DNA of 64,000 bases from Halocaridina rubra (taxonomy: Eukaryota > Arthropoda > Malacostraca > Decapoda > Atyidae). A program made the position numbers and the translations under genes. The notes under the pieces were generated by a model that did not search any database, was not told where the DNA came from, and saw nothing but the letters and a program-made list of their open reading frames with translations. Location: positions 38,501-102,500 of the forward strand of contig JAXCGZ010007579.1 in assembly GCA_037179515.1 (NCBI GenBank). The letters run 5' to 3'. Positions within the stretch are counted from its first letter, which is position 1, and each line of letters opens with the position of its first letter. This document shows positions 31,841 to 42,888 of this stretch, piece by piece.

Positions 31841-31962
31841 AAAAAAAATAATAATAAATAAATAAAAAAAAAATATAAAAAAAATAAAGGCTGATCCTAC
31901 TTTGCGGTTTTCCTGGTTCGCGCCGGGTCCCGGAACCGAACTACCGCGATAAGGGAGGAACA

Positions 31963-31965
<3 letters not shown>

Positions 31966-32044
<79 letters not shown>
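31966..32044. repeat. (TA)n microsatellite
   Basis: The tract lies between a Tigger-like element and the 3' end of the GlcAT gene. Confidence 0.95.
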
Positions 32045-32046
<2 letters not shown>

Positions 32047-32137
32047 ATGAAATGAAACAACGTAAATCTCAGTAACAAAAAATTTGTAGTTATTGTAAAA
32101 AAAGATGTTCAAAATAAACATACTTACCTTAGGAACA

Positions 32138-32293
32138 TTAGCCCTTTGCCTTAGATTTATCATCTGTACCATTTTTATTTCCCTTCCACAAATGAGTCTT
32201 AATAATATCGAGGTTCGTGCCTTTTGTGGCAGTATTTTGTACAACAGGAGTTGCTGGATTATTCTTTTTTGTCTGCGTGTGCCACACCCATAT
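32138..32293 (-). CDS. GlcAT-P/S: GlcAT coding exon 5 (C-terminus)
   Basis: It encodes residues 304-354. Acceptor ATTTTCAG. It begins IWVWHTQTKKNNP and ends DDKSKAKG before TAA at 32138-32140. Only ten bases beyond the stop lies a perfect donor-like AAG/GTAAGTATG (32127). This suggests an intron in the 3' UTR or an alternative ending. Confidence 0.85.
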   Translation of the reverse strand: MWVWHTQTKKNNPATPVVQNTATKGTNLDIIKTHLWKGNKNGTDDKSKAKG

Positions 32294-35200
32294 CTGAAAA
32301 TTTTAATAATAGTCATTTATCTCATCACAAAACAATTAAAGAAAAAAATGTCAACAAGAATCCACCAACATCACTGTATAACAGCTGATACAGTTACAGT
32401 AACAGAAAAGATTTAGGAATGTTCAGAAAGACATTACTATCTTTTCATACGTACCTTGGTGCAGTTGAATGCAAGTGGCTCAATATCCGATGCTTTAATG
32501 CCTAAGCTTTTCATGAATCCATCCTCTTCATATCCGACTTTGAATGGCATGGTGGCTTGAGGTCTATGAAGCAGATATTGCACATTAACAGCAAATCCTG
32601 CCATATCAACTGGAAACTTACGTTTGGCTATCCAACCATCATAAAATCCAACTACTTTGCCCTCTTTAACAATAGGTGTAGAGACACCAAGGCTTGTAAC
32701 AAGTCCGACCGGAAACATTGATACACCACGTGTCCAACGCATCTAAAGGTGAGAAAAATTATATTTATGAATGTTGCAGCTAGATTATTTTGTTGTTTAT
32801 CCACCCTAAATGATTGGAGTATAAATGCTTTGCAATGTAACTCCTCTTAGAGGCCAGTAAACAGTAATAGCATTAAAGATAGTGAAACAGCTAATATGGG
32901 ATAAAGTGCTTTAATCTGCTACCTTAATACCGGTATATATATTAGGGCAATACTATTGCTTGAAACATAAGCTGGAGGAAAAAATTACCCTATATAATCC
33001 AAGACATCAGTATGTTCAGAAAAGGTGTTTTAGTGCCATCAAAAAAGTTTAGCCAAACTTTCCTAAAAGATGTTGTTAATTTGAGTAACAGTAAAAGAAG
33101 ACAGTGAGAGGTTTTCTTGAAGAAATGATAAACTATCCATCAGAAATCTATACGAATCCCTTTTTTGGTGGTGTTTTTCAATTTTGACGGAAATCCTAGG
33201 ATAATTGGTAAAGTACATCTCCATAAAATATTCTTCAAAAAAAATTTCGACAAAACCAAGAGCACTTGATAACCTAAAGAATCATCTCAAAAAAAATAAA
33301 TAAATAAATAAATAAATAAAGTGCAGAAAAGTGGATAGTAAGGAGAATGGTGGAATACTCACACATAATCAGACAAAAAAGAAACACCAGAAACAAAGAA
33401 TCTACTACAGCAAGCTGATTTCAAGAATGGGACAATCACCTCCCAAAAACTGTATGAGGTAATGAAATGTTTTGACGGTTTTATGGGTAACAATTAGCCC
33501 TATTCGAGTGGCAGTGGACACATACAGGCTGGAGTTGGGGATGAAAGCTAAATGCTCTTCCTAATATCCTGCAGTGGGATTAATCTCACGAATGTCTGGC
33601 TCATCACTACCCAACTTACAGGCTCTACAACTGAGCTATCACGGCCCTCAGAGAAAAGAAACCCATGATCATATGAGAGGAGCACAGAATAGACATATCA
33701 AATGGACAAAGAAGCTATTTCAAACGTACTGGTAATTCTTCCACATTACAATACACCTCTTCACCATAAGATGATTGCCCTGGTGCTCTGAGTTTATTTT
33801 CTTTACCTCAATTGACATAAACTAACAATGTTGACCCCTTTAAGTTTTCATTCACTATGACTAATATCACATTCTGCATGATTTACTATTGAAAGACCTC
33901 AAAATTGACTTACTTTGAGAATAGCTTTATACTAACACCTGACAAGGGTTAGGATGGAATAAACACAAGCCAAAATATATGTTCAAATTTAATAACTTAT
34001 TATTTGCCTTTTATGTGTCACTATTAATACCCATTTGAATGGAAGTGGACACGGACAGGATAGAGCTGAGAAATCAAGGCTGTATGCCTTTCCTAATGTG
34101 CTCAAACACGGGTTCGTCACTTCCCAAATAGAAAGCTCTAACCACTTTGCCAACACAGTCCTCAAATATATACTTTTAAATAATTCAACATATTACACTC
34201 CAATACGCTGTAGATCCCCTAAATAAGTTCACTGTGATAGTAATGGGCAATGTGAGCTCTATTTCAGTCCTCACAGAAAATTAATCTTGAGGTCCCTCAA
34301 AACCTAAATATGTAAAAAGTACACAACTTAAAGATACTGTTTTATAACATCAAGATTTAGAAATACTGGAATTTAAGACTTTGAAGCATAATACTTCCAA
34401 GTAGTATGGAGTTCTGTTACAGACAGCAATAACAATACCAATACAATAATGATACAAAAGCATCCTTTGTATACTTATTGAATGAACTGCGGACCTGTTG
34501 GAATATGCGGATGTCATATGTGTTGTCATCATCGGCAAAATAAAAAACGCCGTTCTTTGCATTTGTTCGAATCCAATTCAAACCTGCGAGTCTATTAGCC
34601 ACACCTCGGGGTTTATTTTTTTCCTTCTGATACTTTGCAGGCATCTGGACTGGAAGTAATAGTTTATAAAATAACATTAATTACAATCTTACACAAATAC
34701 AGACAGAAACTGTATATATTAAATTCAGAAACTTTTGGAGGGCATGGATTAGTTGAATGGAGACTATTTTACAGTGCAAAAGCAACAGGAGAGAGTTGCA
34801 AGCAAAAAATTGTCAAGTGCATACATTTCAAATTCGAGAACTTGGAGCAGTTGAATTGGGTTAGACAATTTTTTTTTTCTTTGACTAAATACCATTCCCA
34901 AACACTACACAGTCTCATAACATGAAATGAGAAAAAGGTATCTAGTCTTAACACACAACCTTTTGATAATAAAACAAAGGCCATATCCCTTAATTCACTT
35001 TTCCTGAAACTTTGCTGCAATAGAATAAGAGATAAGATAAAGTAAATCTTTAAGCAAAATTGAACCTTAGCTGGTTTTCTTACAATTACAATAATCTTAA
35101 ACTCAAGAAATCATACTATATCATACGAAATTTTCAACACCCGACTAATTAAAGTTACATACCCCTAAGGTAAACAGTTTTAAGGCCACACTCGTTGAGG

Positions 35201-37098
35201 TAATCTATTACTTCCGGAGTAGGTTCTGCTGAATCTTCTGAAACAATCCATACCACATTCGGTACATTCATCAAGGTCTGAGCGAATCGTGTTAGTTCAG
35301 GTAACTGTTCAGCACGAGGGTACGTGGGTGTTACTATATATAGAGGAGGAAGACCTTCAATCCATGCACCAGGTGTGCAGCGTCCCACATCTTTTAAAGC
35401 TAAAGCATCCTTTCCTACACTGGTTATGGGCTTTAGGAAAAAAAACTTGTTACAAGGAAAATCTGCAATTTAGGGAAAATACTGTAATAAACATAACTTC
35501 ATTTCTTTATCAATACCTATTTTAAGAAATTACCATAGAGAACTCTTAAGAGCTCAAAAGAATAATTGGTGATATTTCCACCCTTTTTGGTCCTGAATTT
35601 AGATATTTGTTACAGCCACTCTGTATCAGGACACTGAGATCCAAGCCGAATTACATTATCTGGTCAATAGTATGCTTTACAGCACCCTAAGGCATACTCT
35701 GGTCCTTCGCTAATAGGGGACACAGCAAATGGCTAAAAAGCATTCCATATAAGTCTAAACAGGGGATCATGGTTGTGATTACCTAATTGTGATTACCTAA
35801 TGGTTAGCATGATCAACTGCAGAGCAGGCTTCAGGATAAAGAAGGAAGGGTTGTAGAACCATTTGAGACACTATGAGCATCTTTCCATAATGAGGCTAGA
35901 TTGTAAGAACAAAAAGGGGCAATACTGTATAAGGAAAGCAGTGTACAGTAGGGCAATTAATTAAGACATCCTTCTGGTATATTTTACCCCCCCCCCCTAA
36001 TTTACTTAGCTTAAGTCTTAGGTTTTCAAACTTGTTTGTTACTAGTTGAAGGTACTTCTTCATTTCTGGTCAAGCAGGTTTAACACAGTAACACAGGATT
36101 TTTCTTTCCAATGCTTTTTTTTCAATTTATTAATAATGTTCTCAAAGTTCGAATATATTATCTACATAATTTTGCTAATGGCGAAACTCTGCACTGCTCT
36201 TCTTTCATTTCCCGAATATCTGAAGTAACTCAAACTCAGTTCAATGTTCACTTTTCTTTGTTTTGTTGTCCATGATGCAATGCTGCTACGCTAGCCTACT
36301 AAAAGTCCCTCTTCTCCTTTTTACCGAGTTCTGTGTAGTAAAGGAGGATTCAAAATATGTGATCTGTTATTTCCCATCAATGTCTTTTTCTTGTTTTCAA
36401 TATGATCATAACTAACAGGGCAGAGCAACCAATAAAGGTTTATGCATTTTCAAACTGAATTAATTTTATGTTGTACAACTGTATAATGTTCTAGTGCCTC
36501 ACTTATGGTATTGCACTCTTTTACCCTCCTCACAGGTTTCTACTATGGGTATCAAGGACATTTACTTTCACCATTATGAATTAGTCAGACAAATTTAGTT
36601 AGTACATGCCATGGTTACCTTTTGAGGCCCTATGCCCTAACTATCTTTTACAATCTATATTAAGTCACCTAAACTAATCAATCAAAGAAGAAGCTCTGAA
36701 AAGGACTTATTCCAGCTGCTAGAGAGAGCACAATACATAACTTACTTACAGCTTATCTGAATTATTAAATTATTACTTGATAAAATAATGATTAATGAAT
36801 CACCAAAATCATGTAAACATTTCATAGAAGAATCTGCTTTACTCAAATCATTGTTGAGGAAACATATTAGGCACATATAAAATTGTGAGTAAAAACTTAC
36901 CTGAGCAACTTCAGGGGAAGCATTTTGCGAAAGAGGAAGTGCCATTTTAAGCGTCTGTAGAGAACGTAGTGGCGTATGAGACTCCTCAGAGTTTACAGGA
37001 AGCTCTTTCTTTGGGTGAACGGAGAATCCTATAAATACTAGTAATAGTACCCCTCCACCCCAGGCTACTAGTGTCCAAAGTGTGACTCCACGACGCAT
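32138..37098 (-). CDS. GlcAT-P/S: beta-1,3-glucuronosyltransferase (GT43), five coding exons
   Basis: This enzyme transfers glucuronic acid from UDP-GlcA to terminal galactose of glycan chains (proteoglycan linker or HNK-1-type N-glycans) in the Golgi. Exons 37098-36901, 35430-35163, 34649-34495, 32742-32455 and 32293-32138 join in phase into 354 residues, slightly longer than typical 300-335-residue members. A short cytoplasmic tip is followed by a membrane anchor (about residues 8-26). The catalytic domain has PTYPRAEQLPELTR, VVWIVSEDSA, YFADDDNTYD (DDD 195-197, Mn/UDP site), RGVSMFPVGLVT, FPVDMAGFAVNV, GYEEDGF (likely catalytic Glu 280) and WHTQTKK. The GYEEDGF and WHTQTKK forms fit the GlcAT-P/S branch better than GlcAT-I, from family knowledge. 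All splice sites are GT-AG. Confidence 0.92.
32455..32742 (-). CDS. GlcAT-P/S: GlcAT coding exon 4 (acceptor-binding core)
   Basis: It encodes residues 208-303. Acceptor ACCTTTAG, donor GTACGT. It contains RGVSMFPVGLVTSLGVSTP, VVGFYDGWIAKRKFPVDMAG and GYEEDGFMKSLGI, and ends at AFNCTK, all conserved positions of GT43. Confidence 0.92.
33486..33652 (-). mobile_element. S2 tRNA-derived SINE in GlcAT intron 3
   Basis: In minus orientation it starts GGGCCGTGATAGCTCAGTTG (tRNA-like head with an A-box-like TAGCTCAGTTG), passes a degraded B box, and has the body CTTTCATCCCCAACTCCAGC and TGTCCACTGCCACTCGAATA. The family consensus 3' end reads CATTCGAATGGGATTAATA-like text. The same layout recurs at more than ten sites. 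Confidence 0.75.
34008..34165 (-). mobile_element. S2 SINE copy in GlcAT intron 3
   Basis: Complementary strand shows GGACTGTGTTGGCAAAGTGG at the head and CTTGATTTCTCAGCTCTATC in the body. It is more diverged than the copy at 33486. Confidence 0.65.
34495..34649 (-). CDS. GlcAT-P/S: GlcAT coding exon 3 (DDD motif)
   Basis: It completes codon 156 and encodes residues 157-207. It carries KPRGVANRLAGLNWIRTN and the metal-binding YFADDDNTYD. Acceptor CTTCCAG. The donor is GTCCGC, a weak consensus; CAG precedes it and exon phase supports its use. Confidence 0.9.
35163..35430 (-). CDS. GlcAT-P/S: GlcAT coding exon 2
   Basis: It encodes residues 67-155 plus one base of codon 156. Acceptor TTTCCTAAAG, donor GTATGT. 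It opens PITSVGKDALALKDVGR, continues with LYIVTPTYPRAEQLPELTR (start of the nucleotide-binding fold) and ends GLKTVYLRG. Confidence 0.9.
35431..36900 (-). other. GlcAT intron 1, with orphan LINE-A tail
   Basis: The intron has no recognised gene. At 35773-35800 two tail units of LINE-A (complement of AATTAGGTAATCACAATTAG) occur without any LINE body. Confidence 0.7.
36901..37098 (-). CDS. GlcAT-P/S: GlcAT coding exon 1 (membrane anchor)
   Basis: It encodes residues 1-66. The start is MRRGVTLW, followed by a hydrophobic stretch TLVAWGGGVLLLVFIGFSV and a polar stem. It ends CTCAG before a strong GTAAGT donor (phase 0). Just upstream of the ATG lies a pyrimidine-rich stretch and CAG (acceptor-like, 37104-37105). 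The 5' UTR may therefore begin in a separate upstream exon that I cannot locate. Confidence 0.85.
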
Positions 37099-37105
37099 GG
37101 CTTCT

Positions 37106-38055
37106 GAGGAATTAACAAACAGAAATTTATACCCATTAGTAATAGATCTGCGAGCTTCATGACTTATGTAGTCATTCCTTTCATGGAGATGAGTACAATA
37201 AGATATCTGTCAATCAAAATGAATCCACAATATTCCAAATGATAAGAAGGAATATAGACAGAGATATCAGCAAGTACAATCAATATCAAAATTAAATCTT
37301 TTTTTGTAAATTTGATGAAAAAAAGGTAAATAGTGGCCAAAACAAAGGATGAGGCAATACTACAGTAAAACAGCAGCTTGCAAAGGCATCAGTTAAGAAA
37401 AACCTATATTGGTTCAAATAAATCTTTAACACGTCTGTCAAATAAAGTCATATCATATCTGAGAATATAATACTTAAGCCTACCTATTCCACAAGCTGTT
37501 TTGTGGTAAAAGATGAAATTCCAAAATAGGGGATTGCTCATTCCCTGATCTCTTACCCCTATTAATCGTCTCCTATATATGTAAGTACTAATATAAGGAT
37601 GAAACACCTTGTCTTCTACCACCCAAGCACCAAGGATATTCCACCTATCTACAGAATGTTAGGTGCTATAGGAAGGTCATCTACCTTGATCCCCCAGTTC
37701 CACATATCTATCCACCCCTAATTGAGTGGGGACTATTTGTGACACAAGACGGCGCTATACTATGAAAAAGTATGATTACCTTGGTTCATCTGCTACAGTA
37801 ATGACTAACTTACTGCCATTAATAGGACACAAAATCATGTTGGAACAAAACCCATAACTCATTTGCAGATAGATTCATTCTCCTACTAATATCTGAATTA
37901 TTACCAAAAATCTTGAGAGATAGGTTGAAGCATTGGGTCATTAAAAGAGAGCTTCAAGTCTTTTAATCGGTCTCCATATACGACTTCGAGTTTTTGGGGC
38001 TATACATTCAGTAGCAGGAAAAAGAAGTATTTACATGGTTCATGTATTTTTTTTT
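37106..38055. other. unassigned DNA upstream of GlcAT
   Basis: The promoter and any 5' non-coding exon of GlcAT should lie here or further up. I cannot identify them from sequence. Confidence 0.35.
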
Positions 38056-38057
38056 TT

Positions 38058-38270
38058 ATGATTGCGACACTAGAACGGGCCAAACTAAATAAATCTACCC
38101 TCATCAGGCCTGGGCACAAAGAAAACATAGAGAGAAACAGAGATGGGGAGTATTGTGACTTGTCAGATGTGAAGGGATAATAAGACATGTGTAATGAATA
38201 TCCAAAAATATTCGGTGTAGATGTAGGCATAGAAAGAGAACCGTAACTGAAAGCAGATTTAACATCGAAC
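38058..38270 (-). repeat. R-A SINE-like copy
   Basis: Complement shows the long 5' part (TATGCCTACATCTACACCGA), the body (TCACATCTGACAAGTCACAA) and the 3' end GGCCCGTTCTAGTGTCGCAA followed by an A-run. Confidence 0.8.
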
Positions 38271-38642
38271 TGTCCTGGACAGTCTTATTTAAATCCACAC
38301 GAACAATCAGCTGCAGTATTGCAACAGGCGGTTGGTCTGATATTGCAATGCTTTTCCAACGATGAATTTTGAAGAAAAAGAAATAAATCTGGAAAACAAT
38401 CAAAAGTAAACAGCATTTAATAATGCTTTCTCCATCCTAACACAGAAATAGTAATACTTCTTAAGGATCAATGGGATAATAGAGCCATTTCCTCAACAAT
38501 GATTTATATGAAATAGAATCCTATATGTAAAGCAAGTAATCCACTTAGGGAGGAGAAAATAAAAAAAAAACATTAGGATATAATTTCCTTTTTTTTCATA
38601 TTTATCACCCTTACATAGCGTCATAATGTATTGAAAGCTTAT

Positions 38643-38810
38643 TGTAAGGGGAGCACAATGGCTCAGTGGCTTGAGCACTCAACTCGGGAAGTAACAAACC
38701 CATGTTCCGGTCCACCGTTGGGTGTTAGTAAGAGTATACATCCCTAGTTCCTCAATCCAAACTTGTCTGTGTCCACCCCAATTTAAATGGGAATTAATAT
38801 TGACAAATAT
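38643..38810 (+). mobile_element. S2 tRNA-derived SINE
   Basis: The A-box-like CAATGGCTCAGTGGCTTGAG, a degraded B box CCCATGTTCCGGTCCACCG, the body TAGTTCCTCAATCCAAACTT and GTCTGTGTCCACCCCAATTT, and an A-rich 3' end are in the expected order for a tRNA-derived SINE. Confidence 0.8.
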
Positions 38811-39448
38811 AAATTATAAAAATAGTAAACTATTGGCAAAATAATAATTAAAACCTTAAGAAAAGGTAGATATAGGGATAAAAACGAGATCTAAACTAAG
38901 CCATCAAAAGGAAAAACTAAGACAAAGACAAAGGAGCTACTATAATAGAAGAAAAACTAAGACAATGACAAAGGAGCTACTATAATAGAAAAAAAATAAT
39001 ATCAAATGAGCACAGAATAATCTATGAACATAGGAGGATGAATGTGTTACTCAGGATGCCCATCTAAGTCATAACAAATGAGAAATCTGACAGGTAAGTA
39101 ATAGCTAGCTAAGAAGTAATAAAGATGTGCAAAAGGATGAAAGTCCGGCAAACACAGATATCAATATAATATGAGAAAAATAAGAGTGAAGACCAAATGT
39201 TGGACCTTATGAGTATAAGATAAAGTACACTCGACTCTCGATTCAACAGACTAATAGGGGGGACCTCGGCCTGTTAATTCCATGTGTCCGTTGTTTCTGA
39301 ATTGGGGTCTGTAGTGGAAACAATTACATTATGAAAAGATGAGGAATAACACCTTTAATCAAGCACTATATCTTGCTTAACATCCACTGTGACATTGTAA
39401 TATACCTGTAAACTTAATATATACTAAATTCAATATTTTTACTTTTGT
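38811..39448. other. unassigned DNA with a 40-bp tandem duplication
   Basis: GACAAAGGAGCTACTATAAT is repeated at about 38927 and 38966 within a duplicated unit. No gene is recognised. Confidence 0.5.
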
Positions 39449-39449
39449 A

Positions 39450-40938
39450 ACTACCTAATTGTGTTTACGGGAAAGAGCCCAAAGCTCGTATCTTCCCGTC
39501 TCATCATCGTCTCCATTTTATACTTAGTGATACTTATCATACCTGTCTTTAAAACTATGGATTGAGATAGCATTAACTACCTCCTCGCTTAGCAAATTCC
39601 AATTATCAACTACTCTTACACTGAAAAAGTATTTCCTTACATCCTGCAAACAAGTTTTCTTACGAAGCTTCAAACTATGACCTCTAGTTCTAGAGCCAGC
39701 CATATCAAAATATCGATCCCTATCCACTCTATCATAACCATGAAGGAATTTAAAGACTGTCACCATATCCCCCCTCACTCTTCTAGCTTCGAGTGATGAT
39801 AAGTCTAATTCCCTCAGCCTCTCCTCATAACTGAGATTGCGTATTTCTGGCACCAGTTTCGTGGCATGTCTTTGAACTTTTTCAAGCTTAGCTATGTGCT
39901 TTTTCAAGTGTGGATTCCAAAAGGGGGCTGCATATTCGAGTTTTGGCCTCACATAGGTTACATAAATATTTCTAAACATTTCCTTGTCCATGTGCCTGAA
40001 GGCTACCCTTACATTTGATAAGAATGCATATGCTGCCCTTACTATCCCATTTATATGTATTTCTGGAGACAAATCTGCCAGTATGTTTACTCCTAGATCT
40101 CTCTCATTTTCTGTCACTTAAAGTTGTACTCCAGCCACCGAGTAGTCAAGCTTAGGCCTTCTTGCACTTGTACCCATTCTCATTACCTTACATTTTGAAG
40201 TATTGAATTTCATTAGCCACTTTTCTGACCACTCATGCAGACTATTTAGATCTTCCTGAAGTTCTCTACCATTGTTCTCGTTTTTTACTGTCTTCACAAT
40301 CTTTGCATCATCTGCAAACATATTCATGAATGAATTTACAGACTCTGGTAGGTCATTTACATATACAAGGAACAAATGTGCCCTAAAACTGAACCCTGTG
40401 GAACTCCACTACTAACTCTTCTCCATTCAGACACTGAGTGTCTTACTTTAACCCTCTGTTCCCTTCCTTCTAAGTAAGTTTTTATCCATTCCAAGACATT
40501 TCCACCTATTCTAGCCATTGCTTGCAGCTTCCTAATAAGTCTCCCATGTGGAACAGTGTCAAACGCTTTCTGGAAGTCTAGGAATATGCAATCTGCCCAG
40601 CCCTCTCTTTCCTGTAAGATTCGGCTTACCTCATCATAAAAAACAAACAAAAGCAAAACAAACAAACTTTATTTCATTTTCAATACAATGGGGATTCGTC
40701 AGCCAGGGCAAGCCCCAACCCCCCACTGTGGTGTCCAACCACAGCAGTTCTTGCCAGTAAACAGTTTTAAACTCTCGGTCTTGGACGGGAACCGATCTCT
40801 CGACCTCGTGAACGCGAAGCCAGCGCGTTACCACTGTACTACCTTCTCTGCAGCCATGTTGCCTCACTGACAAAAAGTTGAAGGATTCCAAGTGAAGAGA
40901 GATATGTTTCCTTAGCAGTTTCTCCATAACTTTGCAAA
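39450..40938 (-). pseudogene. LINE-A copy, truncated, with a SINE inserted
   Basis: Minus-strand motifs are MEKLLRKHISLHLES, CIFLDFQKAFDTVPH, SSGVPQGSVLG, MFADDAKI and the C-terminal SIHSFKDRYDKYH with the 3' hairpin. A frameshift lies at about 40375 (GGGCACA for GGGCCAC), a stop at about 40118, and SINE S3 occupies about 40640-40853. The 5' end stops abruptly at a (GA)n tract at 40939. Confidence 0.85.
40640..40853 (-). mobile_element. S3 tRNA-derived SINE inside LINE-A
   Basis: In minus orientation the head GTAGTACAGTGGTAACGCGC (A-box-like) is followed by GAGATCGGTTCCCGTCC (B-box-like) and the body GGTTGGACACCACAGTGG. It ends with an AATAAAGTTTGTTTG-type tail. About 28 bases of LINE-A between TTTTATGA and GAAGG are missing, so insertion went with a small target deletion. 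Confidence 0.75.
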
Positions 40939-40939
40939 C

Positions 40940-41020
<81 letters not shown>
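40940..41020. repeat. (GA)n microsatellite at LINE truncation point
   Basis: The GA tract directly follows the truncated 5' end of the LINE-A copy. Confidence 0.95.
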
Positions 41021-41024
<4 letters not shown>

Positions 41025-41603
41025 TTCATTTTTCTTTTATTAATTTATTGCGCCAAGGCGTCAGACATTACATGAGTTCATACAAATAATGCTTCAAATG
41101 GATATAAAACCAAGAATTGAACATGGTTTACAGGGAGGTGTACATATTGATAAAACATTACTGCATACTAACACACAACTCACAAAATGGCAGCACAGAG
41201 TACATTATATGCAAAAGTAAAGCTCAGAGAAACGCAGAATGCACAAACAGAATTATACAGCAACATACAGAAAATATATGTATAATTCAATATAATTAAT
41301 GGCCACCAAAGTGAGGAAAACGAGCAAGAATAACATCAAGGTTGTCATCATTAAGTAAAAATGAGCAGATCTGTATTAAGTTCTGACCTCGTGGTAAAAC
41401 ATCTCTCACTGTGGGGCACTGAAGACAATAGTGGTCAAGAGTGTTAGCATTAGTTCGGTCGCATAATGTACAGGAGGTGTACTGTGGCATATCTAGAGTC
41501 TGGGAGACCTGCCATAAAGGCCGATACCCCATTCTGAGCCGAGCACTAACTACATTGTTTTTCCGCACCATTAACCCGCGTCTGCGATACTTGTAGCGAC
41601 TGT

Positions 41604-41607
<4 letters not shown>
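41021..41607 (-). pseudogene. C-terminal fragment of another LINE (post-RNase H, zinc-knuckle-like)
   Basis: The minus-strand frame 41571-41296 (91 codons) reads ARLRMGYRPLWQVSQTL, then CTLCDRTNANTLDHYCLQCP, then VLPRGQNLIQI. The C-x2-C...H-x4-C spacing after an arginine-rich R-L-R-M-G-Y segment is typical of the C-terminal region of RNase H-bearing non-LTR elements. The 3' UTR follows to 41021. The fragment is bounded by (GA)n on both sides. Confidence 0.55.

Positions 41608-41648
<41 letters not shown>
41608..41648. repeat. (GA)n microsatellite
   Basis: Short GA tract bounding the LINE fragment on its other side. Confidence 0.9.
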
Positions 41649-41651
<3 letters not shown>

Positions 41652-41735
41652 ATTGATTGATTTAGGTATCCTTAAGTATACCCATTAATAGTTTTTTAAT
41701 ATGATCTTTATAGAAAACGAGTATATATGGGGGCT

Positions 41736-41757
41736 TTTATTATTATTAGTATTATTA

Positions 41758-41812
<55 letters not shown>

Positions 41813-41841
41813 TACTACTATTCATCCATATACCAAAGCCA

Positions 41842-41909
<68 letters not shown>

Positions 41910-41957
41910 CCACCACCACCACCACTACTACTACTACTCATCCATATACCAAAGCCA
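41736..41957. repeat. (TTA)n tracts with doubled R-B 3' end
   Basis: TTA tracts at about 41736-41810 and 41845-41906 and CCA/CTA runs are separated by CATCCATATACCAAAGCCAT. That text recurs at 41940 as the end of the full R-B copy. Confidence 0.85.
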
Positions 41958-42141
41958 TATTCCCTCTTATTAGGGGAGTGGCTGAGTCATACCAAATACT
42001 TTGACTTTTTGTGGGAAGTAAATACAGAGGAGGGTATTCTCAATCCCATTGCTCTGCCCCATTTAGTCGACTTTTACGACACTCTGGGGATCACGGAGGA
42101 ATTATTCTTACCCCCTCCCTCAGGGGAACTACTACTACTAC

Positions 42142-42187
<46 letters not shown>
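41958..42187 (-). mobile_element. R-B SINE-like copy followed by (TAA)n
   Basis: The complement of the unit at 9605-9783: TCCCTCTTATTAGGGGAGTG, TTTGACTTTTTGTGGGA, GTCGACTTTTACGAC and TTACCCCCTCCCTCAGGGG. A (TAA)n tract lies at 42139-42186. Confidence 0.8.
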
Positions 42188-42189
<2 letters not shown>

Positions 42190-42287
42190 CAGACAGTAAT
42201 AAATGCATTGAAACGAAATCTTGACATATATTACTGGAGGATCACTTAACTAAGAGAAATGGAAACAGTGTACAGTTCGCAAGCCAT

Positions 42288-42400
42288 TTTATGTATTACT
42301 ATTAATCCCCAGAATGGGAGTGGACACAGACTGGTTAGAGCTGGGGAATTAAGACTAGATGCCATTCCTGACACCCCAAGGTTATTGTCACTTATTCATA
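42288..42400 (-). mobile_element. S2 SINE, 3' part
   Basis: CCCAGAATGGGAGTGGACAC, AGAGCTGGGGAATTAAGACT and ATGCCATTCCTGACACCCC are the complement of the S2 body. The tRNA-like head is missing. Confidence 0.75.
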
Positions 42401-42808
42401 CAATAACAACTTGTATAGCAAGGCTCTGGCTGTATAACTCAGAATAAAATATATGTATTTCTCGGATCAATACCAAAGCAGGAACCTGATGTTATTTTTT
42501 TTAGGTGCTTCATCTAAACCTGAGGCACTAGGCAGTTGATTAATATGTTGAGTAATGTAACCTAACCTAACCTATCAATAAATTTTGTATCCAACAGGTA
42601 TTTATTATTTATCTTCTTGCAAGGTGCAAAACATGAGATTGAGTTATTATTTTTCCTTCTTTTTTTTATTATTTTTTCTTTTAGGAAGTACAACGCAAAT
42701 TATTAGTCTCGTCAGCTGTCGGCAACGAAAGTGAAAGTTTCCATCCGCCGCCAAAGCCTCTGGAAGAAGAAGATCTGGTGTCCCTGACCACCCAAGCATG
42801 ATAATGAT

Positions 42809-42812
<4 letters not shown>
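42401..42812. other. unassigned DNA with CCTAA-type run
   Basis: TAACCTAACCTAACCTATC near 42558 is a short run of the arthropod telomere-like pentamer. Otherwise nothing is recognised. Confidence 0.5.

Positions 42813-42886
<74 letters not shown>
42813..42886. repeat. (GA)n microsatellite
   Basis: GA tract of about 74 bp. Confidence 0.95.

Positions 42887-42888
<2 letters not shown>

Noticed and set aside
38652..38720. A functional tRNA gene
   Set aside because: The A and B boxes are part of an S2 SINE with a shared body; the acceptor stem is not convincing.
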